This document shows positions 37,730 through 48,185 of a stretch of 64,000 bases of DNA, piece by piece (position 1 is the stretch's first letter; every line of letters begins with the position of its first letter). The notes under the pieces were generated by a model that was not told the DNA's origin, made no database searches, and saw nothing but the letters and a program-made list of their open reading frames with translations. This DNA comes from Progne subis subis (lineage: Eukaryota > Chordata > Aves > Passeriformes > Hirundinidae). Position numbers and translations under genes: made by a program. The DNA lies in NCBI GenBank assembly GCA_022316685.1, contig JAKJHU010000031.1, forward strand, positions 248,001 to 312,000. Reading direction: 5' to 3'.

Positions 37730-37994
37730 CTATCCCTGGCTACTTTGTACTGAAATGGCCCCCAGACTCTGACCAATCTCTTCTGCTTTAAAGGAAAAAC
37801 CTCTTCAGGAGGGGATGGGGTCACTGCTGAATGCATAAGATGTCCTTCAGTCTCCAAAGGCACATCCCAGGCAGGATTTAATTTCCAGGAGAGCATTACT
37901 GTATGTTCATTCTGAAGGGCTTTGTCTGCATCAGCTCCTGCTCCGCAGCATCCCCCAAGCAAGTTGTCCCGGGGTTTTAAATTCAGGGATCCGC
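37730..37994 (-). CDS. Candidate internal coding exon, 265 bp
   Basis: On the minus strand an acceptor (attatttcctgcacag) precedes 37994, and a good donor (gatag then gtgagaagt) follows 37730. The frame GC-GGA...GAT-AG is open throughout, 87 full codons, so the exon starts after one codon base and ends after two. The ends fit the exon at 40321-40279 (ending in G, giving GGC) and the terminal exon (starting with A, giving AGA). The peptide contains two tryptophans and a Pro-Ser-Pro-Pro-Glu-Glu patch but no motif I know. A second, better acceptor (catttttcctcacag, about 60 bases upstream) would put a different frame in use, which stops after about 40 codons. Coding status is therefore uncertain. 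Confidence 0.22.
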
Positions 37995-40278
37995 CTGTGC
38001 AGGAAATAATTTGCCCTATTAGTGATTCCACCACTGCTGCTATCCATCATGTCACTCCTGTGAGGAAAAATGAGGATACATTCACTGCAAACCCTCTCTC
38101 TCCCCAGAGTGGGCTCGACCCAGCACCTCTGGGCTTATTAATCAGCTTCTTCTTCCACCATGAAATAATGCTCTGGGTGACTCCTCCACAGTGACTTCCC
38201 ACGGGGTGCCAGCCCTGCTCCCAGCTCCCCACTCCATGCGAAGTCACAGCAGTGGCAGAGTGGCCAGGGCTTTCCTCACAGGCACAGCCTGTTCCAGGGA
38301 GGCAATAGTTCTGATGAGACCCAGTCAGTACCACAGACCTCCCTCTGGATGGTGACGTGGGCAGCTCCGTCCACCCTTCACGTCTGCTTCTGGATCTATC
38401 TCTGCAGAGGACTCCTCACTCAGGGTTCAGATGGTCCCTGTGTATCTGCAAGCAGAGCTCAGCATTTCTGGTGGAATGCCATCTCACCTGAGCTTTCAGG
38501 AGCAGAGCCCAACAATGCCAATCAAGTTATTCATGGAGTGATATGGCAGCTTCCACTTACCAGCAGCCCAGTACAAATATCAGCACATTCCCACCCATGA
38601 ATACTCTGTAGCAACAAAACTCAAGGGATTTAGATCCTAGGTGGTGTGTGGATATTTTGCCCCAGGTAAATCTCACTCATTTTGAAATCTAATCCAGTCT
38701 CTTATGGGATCCCATATCAGTCACCAGAAGAGCTGGAAGAATGGCACTGGAGATGGGCAGCAAATGCACAAGATAAGTGGATCTAGCCCAAGAGTCAGTG
38801 AGTCTGGAGTTTGGAAACATGGAATGAAACATTGGCCTTCATAACAGACCATGCAGGTGTAGTATTCATGTATTTATCTGCAGTGAAATCAATGGAAAGG
38901 TTTAGTAGGGCAAAAGTGGAAAAACAAGAGAAAACAGCCTTTCCAGGTGACCTGCTCTGCCTTCTCTTGATTATTTCAGATATGAGATTCTGATAGCCAT
39001 TCAACCCTGGCTTTAGCTCCCCTCCCGTGTCCTGTCCCACTCCCAACTCCCAGGCTTCTGCAGAACCATTAATTACTATTGCCTTTGCAAAAGAGAGCAT
39101 CTAATTGCACCATGGGACCTGGTATGTGTGCAAGAGGATACATCGAATTACAACCACTGCTCCTCTAAGCTGCAATGTCTGCATGTGCGCTGGGTGCAAG
39201 TTACTCTGGCAAGAAAAGGCATGTTACAGATTTGTAAAGTACTCTGTGCATTAGTCAACGTGGTCATTAAAACAAATATTGCAGTTGTAGGGGCAGATGT
39301 TAAAATGCTTTTATCTTTCATGGTAACCACACTAATCCAAGAGGAAATCAGTTTGTGATCAATCTGTTGATGGCTAAGAGTGGGATTGTCAAGATTTCCC
39401 CCTCTGTGACACCACACAGGAGGGAGCTGTGCAGCCCAGCTATGTGGTGCCCGGCCAGCAGGGTCCTAAACCTCTCCGTGCTCTGAGCATCCCAGATCCA
39501 AACTGATCCCCACCTGATGGCCCTCAGCACCATCCACATTATCCTGGCTTGGTATCCTCAGACCTCTCCAAGGATTAAGAAGCTGTGACCCATTGAGATT
39601 CTGGGGAGAGGCCCCCAGGTGTGTTGGAGAAAGAATTACGCTCCAGCAAGGCTGGGAGAGGCCAGGAGGTGCACAGTGCTGTGCACCTGCCTGCCCACCT
39701 GTGAGCCTGCAAACCAGGGGAAAGTGAAATAGCTCTGCCCACACCACTGTCACTGCGGGGGGCTGGGGAGCGAGGAGGGCTTAGTAATACCGAGAGCAGA
39801 GTAGTCTGCATTAGTCAGATATTTTTAATGATCTCTCCCCACACAGGGCAGGAAGTGAAACTGAGGTCCCAGTCGAACCCCTGAGCCGTGCTCCCCCTCG
39901 GCAGGTCCCGCTGTGCCGGAGGGTGAGACATCGTGCTTTCAGTCAGCATGCATGGGATGTGGGAGCTGGGCTCCCACACTGACACCCACCACCCTCCCCA
40001 CCCCGGGCAGCCCCATGCCACCCGTGCTGCCCTCAGTAAGGATGCCCAGTCAGGGCTGGGCTATGGGAGGGGGAACAAGACCAGATTTCTGACCCACTGT
40101 CACATAATCTAGGATGATCTCTTCCTGACCTTGTTTCCAGCCCAAATGGGACCTGCAGGGCCTGGTGAAGCCCACAGTGACCACATATCCCAATCCTCGA
40201 GGGACTGTGTGGACAAGCTGGTCCTTGGCAACTGCTCCTTTGAAATCTGTGGCAGCACTGATTTTATTGCTGCCTTAC
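37995..40278 (-). other. Putative first intron; contains a WD-repeat-like frame and a palindrome
   Basis: If the gene model holds this is an intron of about 2.3 kb. It contains a minus-strand frame (39539-39348) with a short WD-repeat look-alike, and a 22-bp inverted repeat at 39667-39688. It also has a locally GC-rich stretch at about 39660-40060 with few CpG. None of these is supported as a gene. Confidence 0.3.
39667..39688. repeat. 22-bp inverted repeat (10-bp arms)
   Basis: aggtgcacag, two bases TG, then ctgtgcacct: the arms are perfectly complementary. It could form a small cruciform or bind a dimeric protein; it contains the core GTGCAC twice. Confidence 0.9.
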
Positions 40279-40321
40279 CTAAGCCTGTCCTCATGGTGTT
40301 CTCCTGCTGACTGAACAGCAT
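40279..40321 (-). CDS. Candidate first coding exon (43 bp) of the same unrecognised gene
   Basis: The minus-strand donor 'ggcttag' then 'gtaaggcagc' is one of the strongest in the window. Reading back from it, the frame is open to an ATG at 40321-40319 and further upstream to a TGA at about 40430. Fourteen codons plus one base lead into the exon at 37994, making GGC across the junction. A second in-frame ATG nine codons later has a better context (A at -3). The three pieces total 435 bases including the stop, giving 144 residues. The first ATG has C at -3, so the true start could be the second ATG or lie upstream. I see no signal peptide, membrane segment or known domain in the joined product. 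The model is unproven. Confidence 0.2.
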
Positions 40322-43300
40322 CTGGTCAGCAGATTGAAGGGGCACCTCCTGGCCCCCGTGCAAATGCGACCCCTTGTGAAGCAGAATGCAGGTGCTGTGT
40401 GATGTTGCACAGCAAGAGCACCGAGCAGCTCAAAGTGGACACTGGAAGGAAAGGAGGGTGGAAAGCAGGAAACACTGCCTGCTAAGGCTCCCAGGTGGAA
40501 GAGCAGTCCCAGTGCTCGATCTTTTACCAGCAGAGCTGCAGATCAGCAATCTTGTTGGGGAAAAAACCTCTGGGACAAAGCACAGACTTGGTCCAGCCCT
40601 GTTCTGTGATTTAGCTTCAGTTGCTGAGAGTGGGTGTCTCAAAAGTGGCATAAAGAGGTGATGATTTGGTTGCCTGAGATTCCCAGGAATATCCTTGAAA
40701 AGTGAAATCACTTGAATGTAAGTGGGCTGAGGAGGACATTGCATTGCAAGCTCCTCTCCAGATGTTTCTTGATATCTGTTCCCATGGCAGTTGAAGGAAG
40801 GGAATGTCTTAACCTCCCATCCCTGTGCTGGACCCTCAGGCAGGTGTTCCAGCCTCCCAGGTGAGACCCTGCGGGGTCACTGCACCCCTGGCTTCAGGAA
40901 GCCACAGTAAATGGTTCAGTGCTCCTGTGCCCAGGTGGATTTGGGTGGTCAGAGCACATTTCTGCTGTGCACAAAGAGGCCAGGCAGAAGAGATGGCTAG
41001 GAAGCAAACTGGGACCTTGTGTCCGATCCCTCTAACAAGGACAGCTCAAGGGAAGTGACCGAACATCGGCACGGTCCTCCCCTCGTGTTAGCCTCATGTG
41101 CAGGGCTCGGGCAAAGGTCTTTTTATTACTGTTCTCTGCTCCAATTAAAACATCCTAGATTGTGCTTGGCAGGCTCTCAACGACATCCAGAACTAAAGCC
41201 TGTTAACAGGATACAATCAGCGAGGTTCAGGGCTTGAAGTAAGCCAGAGGGGTAGGGAGTGTTTGCCAACTGCAGAGTGCCAAGTCCTATGGTCTGCCCA
41301 TTTTAATTCTGGCTGTTAATTGCTTTCTAGAAGCACCCACAGGTCCCAAGTGACAATCAGAAGCCAGTGGCCAAAAATGCACATGCCCAGAGCAACAGGA
41401 AGCCGAGCTTCAGAGAGCTGCATGTCCCCCCTGCGCTCGGGTGTTCCCATGGACCAAAGAAGCGTGGCAGGGACAGAGTAGTGGCCTGTGCCAGTGGGTT
41501 TTTGGCCTTGAGGACACAGTACCCTCCTCCCAGTCGAGCGTTGCCCGGTGTTATCTCAGGCCTGCTGGGCATTTTGCACACCCTGACTAGGATTGCTTGG
41601 GCTGACTGGGAATTCAGCCCTTGCAGGAGTGGTTGGAGACACATCAGCTGTTTTCTGATGATCACCACATTCCTCATGTCTGCAGAGAGCTCTGCAGAAG
41701 GATTTCCACCAGCAGCAAAGCAACCAAGTAGCCTTTCTCTGGGGTGCAAAGTAGGAATTAGAAACAAACAAAAGACATAGTCACCACAAATCTCTTCCCA
41801 TCACTTCAGGTGATGTTTCTAACTGTGTCCAGAAGTCCCTGTGTGACAACAGAAGCCTAATAATACCCAGAAAAGGGATGTCTTAGAACCTCTGTGGGAG
41901 GGAAGAGGGAAAGGGGTCACAACCAAATTCTCACATTAATTGGCTTATGGCGAAGCCATCTAGCATAGGGTGTGAGGACCCCTTTGACACGTCTGGGGCA
42001 GGACCGTGATGCCTTTGCTAAATGCAGTTGTGGCCAAGGGGGGTGGAGGCAGGAGGTGATACCGAGCTGTAACACATTGGCACTGCCACTGGAGAATGAG
42101 AGATGAGGCGAGCGCAGGATGCTCTGCCCTAAGCTCTTTGCTCCTGACAGACCAGCACAGCCTTGCAGCAATGCCAGGGATGGACAGCAAAAGAAACAAA
42201 CAGATTTGAAACATGAAATGACCAGTCTGATTTCTTCACACAAGCTAGAAGAGATACAAGATGTGAACCAGCCCCTGATGAAAATAACCAGTGATTCACA
42301 CCAGTTTGGAGGCTGTACTGTCCAGCAATTTTCTTTCTAGCTCAGCTGTAATGACAAGTGAATTTGTATTTTACAACTCATTCACTTTCAATGACCTATG
42401 GCTGTCTTTAAAGACTGAGCTCAGGACACAACTTTTGGATAGAAAAGGTTTATGTTGACAACTGGGTCTTCATAATTACTTCCTCTTGTTTGTTTTAGTT
42501 TTCTCTTCATTTCCAAACATATAGATTGTCCTTATTGTTTCTGACACCTGTCAGCAAAGAGCACAGCCTTGTGTATGTCCTGCCATTCCCGACCGATGTG
42601 CAGGGAAACGGCTCTGCATGCTGTGTGGGAACTGTGACAGCAATTCCAAAGATCAAGGAGGGAAACAGATTATGTAAATAAATCATAATGCAAATAAATC
42701 ACAGGTGCAATGGGAGACTCTCCCTATAGGGACTGGTGGCCTTAACCTCATCTAGACCAACAAGAATCAAAGGTCAATGCAGGTGTCAGCTGAAAGGTAA
42801 TTTTCTATTGATTTGCAAGTAAGTCCCTGACCTACTGACCTTTGTGGTGCAGGAAATAGGAGCTCCCCTGGAGCAACATATGTGCAGGCAAATCTGTTAT
42901 TTACTTTGGTAGTCCCTCTAGTATTTATAGGCCCAGGCAGGACCAAAAGAGATAACCTAAGGAATGTGGTAGCCCTCGTAAAGATTTCTGTCTCACACTT
43001 AAATATTTGGGCAGCAAAATAGCAACCTTGATCATAATTTGACAGAAGAAAACCACAAGGGCGCTGCCCGATTTCTACATCCTTTTACAGGCCATAAAAA
43101 CCACCCATAAATAATTTTCATGCAATGCCTCAGGAGCTCCTTGCAAGGGTCAGCTCAAGACTCGCTGGACATGATTCATGTTGTGCAGAGGAGTAAATCT
43201 ATGCAGAGCTGTTCCTGGGGTGCACTGTGGGAGGGACTGGATGATCTGGATTCAGGAACACCCAGCAGAATGATGTTGCCTCTGGGGGCCATGGTTTGGG

Positions 43301-45134
43301 CTGGTCTGGTGAAGCACTCTCAGAGGCTCAGCTCTGAGCACCAGTCCCTGGCTAGACAGGTTCTTGAGTTTGGGGCCAGGAAGCAGCAGCACATCAGTGG
43401 CTTGGCCACAGTTTGGGGACTACATAGCTGGAAATTTTCCTCCTGTTTCTTCAGTAGGAAATTGGGGTTTTTTAATGAAGAACAACGGCTCAACAGGCTT
43501 AGCACAGAGAGTTGGCTGCAGCACTCCCTGAGGATTTTAATTACCTCTTGCTCTCCCTCTGCTTGCACTGCCATTGATGGTCCATGATTCACAGCTGATG
43601 AGAGAGGAGATAGCTTGTGCAAGGAGCTCACCTCCCTCCTAGGAAACACAGAAGGGAGGAGGGTTTCCAATCCAAGGGTCGGCAGCAGATTTCCCAATGC
43701 AGAGAGATTTATTAAAAATAAAGAGCGAATGTTTTTGGTGGCTGGAAGAATAAGTGATGGAGAAACACACCATTTTTGACCACATGCAGCAGAAATGCCA
43801 CATTCACTTGCACATTCTGACCTCACCTCTCTTTTCTCTCAACAATTAAGCACGTCAGGGTCTACCACACTACTCAGGCTATGTTTAATAGCCCTCCTGC
43901 TCCCATCCCTGGCACTCCAATACTGCCCTGGGTAATCCTTGTGCTTCTCCAGCCTGTCTCCTTCCTGTGCAATGTAAGGGGTCAGTATCCAGGACTTAGA
44001 TCTGGGGTGTACAAGGCAAATGGCAAAGAAAATGGGGCTTCTCCTCCATAGGGTTTCCTACCAGCTGGGAGGAGCCAAAGCTTTCAGAGCTGTTGCTGTC
44101 ATTTCCCAGCTCTCCTGGGTACTGCTGAGGGCAAAGCTCAGGGGTAGGGATGCTGCAGAACCTTCATGGCCTGCCAGGCAATGTCTGGGTCAGGGCTCAG
44201 TGGGTCTGCCAGCTCCAGGAGAATCCGAATCTCATCCTCCGGCAGGAAGACTCAGATGTTTCCCTTGAGCTCTGCTTCCCACACCCCATCCCAGCCTAGT
44301 TCTCATTCCTGGTTCCTCTCCTTCTTCCCACTCCCAGGGCCTTGATCTCCCTGCCAAACCCGGTCTCCTCCATCAGGCTGCTGGCTGTCTTCTGCCCCAC
44401 ACGGCCTTCTGCTGGTGATGCATCCAGACTGCCTCAAAATTTGGGACACAGAATCTGGCATTTGCACCCGGACCCACCCAAGGTGGGAGTCTATCGCAGC
44501 CTGGGAACTCAGCCCAGGTGTGAGTCAAGCTGCTCACTACCTGCCACGGCATTATGTATCCTATGCTCCTGGCTGCCTTCCCAGGAGACCCAATTTCACA
44601 CAAGGATTTCAAGGATGGTCTTGACACATGCTAGTGGTGGTTACAGCTTCGATCCAGTCAGGCATTTCTCGACCCACTGGGAAAGCCAAATGCAGCAGAC
44701 TGGAGCTCCTGAGTCCCTCTTGCAATGCACCCCTTCTCTCCCACCACCACACGCCCCACTGCTCCATGGAGCAGGTAAGGCTTTGATCTTTCTATTGGTA
44801 CAAACCAAGCCACAGCTGAGGCATTTTCATGCTCTTTTGCATGGCAATGGGTCATCCCAAAGATGCCATTCCCTCTCTATGATGCTGGGTTAATGTTCCC
44901 AGGACCCATTTGGCTCTCAAGGGAAGCAGAAGGGACAAACATTCAGCAGCTGTATGAGCCAGAAAATAATTGTTGATGGGCTTATTCCCATTGCTTCCAG
45001 CCAGGGGTGTGGGTTGTGGGGCAGCCCACCTACAGCCTCTGCTGCCTGCTGGCGCAAGAACCAGCTCTGAGCAGGCTATGAGCCACAGGCAGCCCACAAA
45101 GCATAAATTGCCCAGCCCTGGCAGTGTTATCCCA
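40322..45134. other. Unassigned non-coding DNA
   Basis: No gene is supported. Frames of 137 (plus) and 136 (minus) codons overlap at 41357-41780, and frames of 155 and 168 codons overlap at 43120-43826; none has a recognisable domain. A plus-strand frame near 44388-44624 has a WD-repeat-like patch (see findings). The block at 42660-42705 has two direct copies of 'aaataaatca'. Confidence 0.5.
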
Positions 45135-45215
45135 TCTGTAGCCTGAAATGCTACAGCACTACATTTGGGGAGCCAGGGGACCTGCACTTAAACCTGTTTT
45201 GGAAATGCTCTGCTA
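45135..45215 (+). mobile_element. Decayed MIR-like SINE fragment
   Basis: 'tgctacagcactacatttgg' then 'ggagccaggggacctg' and 'ctctgctacctga' follow the MIR pattern 'gttaagagcac', 'ggagtcaggagacctg', 'ctctgccacttac' in order. Spacing is close to the family's. Many mismatches indicate great age. Confidence 0.5.
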
Positions 45216-45514
45216 CCTGATACCTTCCCTGCTCATGTTCCTCCTGGAACATTTCTCTCCTTGTTCAACAGCTGCTAGGGTTTGCTCATTTCTCTTATCT
45301 GTAGGTCGTGAGAGAAACCACTCAGTCCTTGCTCATTCCAGTGCCTCCTGAGGCAGCAGAGATGGCTGAGGGATGGAGAAAAAGGAAAACAAACCCCCCT
45401 CATGGGGCTGAGTCAGCATCCACCAAGGACCACAGACAGGGCTGTACTGCTGTCTGCATCCCTGTGCAGGATTCACCTGCCTTCTGCCAAGAAATACAGG
45501 GGTGATATTAATTT

Positions 45515-45560
45515 GATTTTACAGTGGAAGAATCAAGTCACAGGGAGGTTTAATCATAAT
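45515..45560 (-). mobile_element. MIR-like SINE fragment, antisense
   Basis: 'gattttacagtggaagaatc' then 'aagtcacagggaggttt' mirrors the antisense MIR stretch 'cattttacagatgaggaaac', 'tgaggcacagagaggtt'. It is oriented opposite to the fragment at 45135 and is probably a separate insertion. Confidence 0.5.
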
Positions 45561-48136
45561 CTGCTTTTCCAGAACTGCCCAGCCCTTTCGTAGGACCACA
45601 GGGAATCCAGGTGTGAGCTGTGTTGGACACAGCTGAGCTTTTCCCCCTGAGATGGGCAGCACCTGATCCATGCGCTGTGCTGTTTCTTGGTTGAAAATGG
45701 CATTTGCTCACTGAAAGAAATCTTTGGGTAAAGCTATTTTTGTATTAGGAGCAAGGACAAGAAACCCCACAGAATAAGCAAGTTTAAACAAAGCTGTCAG
45801 CACAGGTGACTCTTCTTTGACTCTGTTGCCCAAAATTGGTCAGTGCCACTGCAAAGAGTGGCATAGCTAAAGGTGATGACCAAAAGTACAGAAATATATT
45901 GCCAAGGCAGAGGCTGTTCCCACCAGCATTCTTGCAGATCTGCTACAGCTGGACTCTACTCATCACTGCTGGGAAAGGCACTGACTGCTCTAGAGAGTTG
46001 TTCTCATATTCACGTGGATGGTCTTCACAGCCTTCCTTCTGTAACACTATCACTTTTTCCCTGATACAGTGGGCACCTTTGCCAGCCCCTCTGTAATGGG
46101 CTAATGAGGTTTCAAGTGCAAAACAGGGGCATCTTTCAATAGGCCATGACAGCAGCAGATGGGTAAAGTAGGAGAAAATTCACAGAGTAGCCCTCCCCTA
46201 GAGAAACCCTTAAAAATAAAAAATTAGCTTGCAGCCTTTGACCCCTTTTATATGCACAAACCCAGGCTGCAAAACAGAGGGATGATGCTGGGTAGTGCCA
46301 GAGGTTGATTGCTGCTCCTCCCTGCACAAACTCTCCCAGATGCTGCCGAGGAATGGAGAGGCAGTTGATTATTATTTTTAGCCCCCCGTTCACGTGGCCT
46401 GAGGATCAGATGCACATTCCCAGATGCTCATTCTACAAATGCCGAGATCACTGCAGCCCTCGCCGCGTGGATGCACAGGGTTGGCACAGCTCTTCACAGA
46501 GCTGGAGGAACAGCAGGGGCTGGGATGCAGCTCCCCCAGACCACAGACCCACCGTACACGTGCATGGATGCACCACCTGCTTCTCTCGGGAAGCCCCCAG
46601 TGGAAAAGGCTTTCTAGGAAACTTGGATAAATGAGTGTGAGGAAGTCAAATGGAATCAATCCATCAGGGTGATGAACATCCTGTGTCTCCCGAGGACACA
46701 GCTTTGCCAGGAAGGTGAAGGGCTGTGCTCATATGGGAGAAACCAGGCAGAGGCAGGCAGAGCGGGAGGCTGGGGCTGCCTGTGGGTGGAGCAGGATGTT
46801 AGGAAGGGATTCAGGAGAGCAGGAGCTAGACCAGACCACGAGGGTGAATGAAGCACCTGCAGTCTCTCTGCCACGTGGTTCTGGGATGGGCACCAATTCC
46901 ATCCCTCAAAGGAAAAGGTGATCCAGGAGGATCTTCACAGAGAAGGAAAAAAGAAACACAAGCTCCTGAAAGAGTAAACCAAGTGAAGGGCACTGAGTGC
47001 ATTCTTAGCTTTGTCCTGATTTCTGCAAGAGTTGGAGGAGAACTCCAACATGTCTGAGGTGTGGGGAACAAGTTGGACATGCAGAATATCCAGAGGAGAA
47101 GCATGGCCAGTCTGACCCTGGGAAAAGGTGTGAGCTCCTTCACCCAGCCCACACAGCTCTGAATGGGCTGCCTGGCATCTGAAGTGTCAAATGAGAGACT
47201 GAAACCCTCACCCTCCACCCAGGCAGCATTTCTGGGCAGGGAAAAGTAAAGCCTGGGGTAACCCTGATCCAGGAAAGTCCTGCTGGGTGATGATGTGGAA
47301 TGGGAGTGGAATGACACCAAGCCTGCCCAGTTAGGGGAGATAAAACAAGATCCAGCAGCTGCAATCTGAAGCCAGACAAACGCAGATTAGGTATAAAATG
47401 TGTTTCTACCAGGAGGCTTAATTAAACACTGGCACAGCTTTGGAGAGCTGTGATGGATTCTCCATTACTGGCAAGGGTCCTGTTTGCATTTGGAGGTATC
47501 TCTGCTCTGCTCTGCTCTTGTTCTGCTCTTGTTCAAGCACAGATATTGATCTAGTGGTAGAATTGTCAGGGAAAATGCCCAAGGCCTGGGCTCCCAAAGC
47601 AACAGAAGTGGAGCATTCTTGATAGTGTCAGTTTTGCCACCAATGGAGACTGGGGCTGCCACCAAAACCAAGAGACAAAGCCGAACAGATAAGACTCAGG
47701 ATACCAAAACATCTCTGGTCTCGGTGGTGGATGCCAGATGACCTTGAAACCTCTAAGAAGGTACAAAGACCACAGGGACGTGAGGAAATCTTGCTTTGTG
47801 GAGAGGCCATTCCTGTGAAGTCACTGCTCATTCGTTTGGGGTGGCACTGCTGAGAGCAAGTCAAGTCTCGGATGCCCAAGGCCAAAGGTGGGCATGGCTT
47901 TGCCAGCTCCACAGGCTGCGAGCAGCCTCTGAACCATGCCACCATCCTCTTTCCTTACTCAGGGAACACAGCTTTTGGGCTGGGAGAGGCTCATGGTGGG
48001 GTTGTGGGCTCAGGAGGTTTTTGCCAGCTACAGGGGTTGCCCCAGGCTTGAGTGCCTGAAGAAAACTGCTGACCTTGCTTATGGAAAAATGTGTTTTCTC
48101 GCAAGACTCCTGTCTCATAGACGAGTTTCTGACTGG
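45561..48136. other. Unassigned non-coding DNA
   Basis: No gene is supported. A minus-strand frame of 164 codons (47320-46826) overlaps plus-strand frames and has no known domain. A (TCTGC)3 run and two TCTGCTCTTGT units lie at 47501-47532. The stretch at about 47040-47200 faintly recalls CR1 but not enough to call. Confidence 0.5.
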
Positions 48137-48185
48137 TAGATAGCTATGGAGTGAGTCACCTCTCTTTGTGCCCCAGTTTTCAAGC
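48137..48185 (+). mobile_element. MIR-like SINE fragment
   Basis: 'gagtgagtcacctctctttg' then 'tgccccagttttca' follows the MIR core 'gcaagtcacttaacctctct', 'gtgcctcagttttc'. It is short, ancient and non-coding. Confidence 0.5.

Noticed and set aside
38559..38603. 45-bp minus-strand exon between ttgctacag and gtaagt
   Set aside because: Its only phase compatible with the exon at 37994 contains a stop codon.
43215..43260. CR1-like 'gactggatgatctgg'
   Set aside because: Only about 15 bases match and neither the terminal repeats nor upstream CR1 blocks are present.
43120..43826. Frames of 155 (plus) and 168 (minus) codons
   Set aside because: Mutual overlap on opposite strands and no domain; no convincing splice sites.
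47040..47200. Possible CR1 or LTR remnant
   Set aside because: Similarity is limited to scattered words and could not be extended in order.
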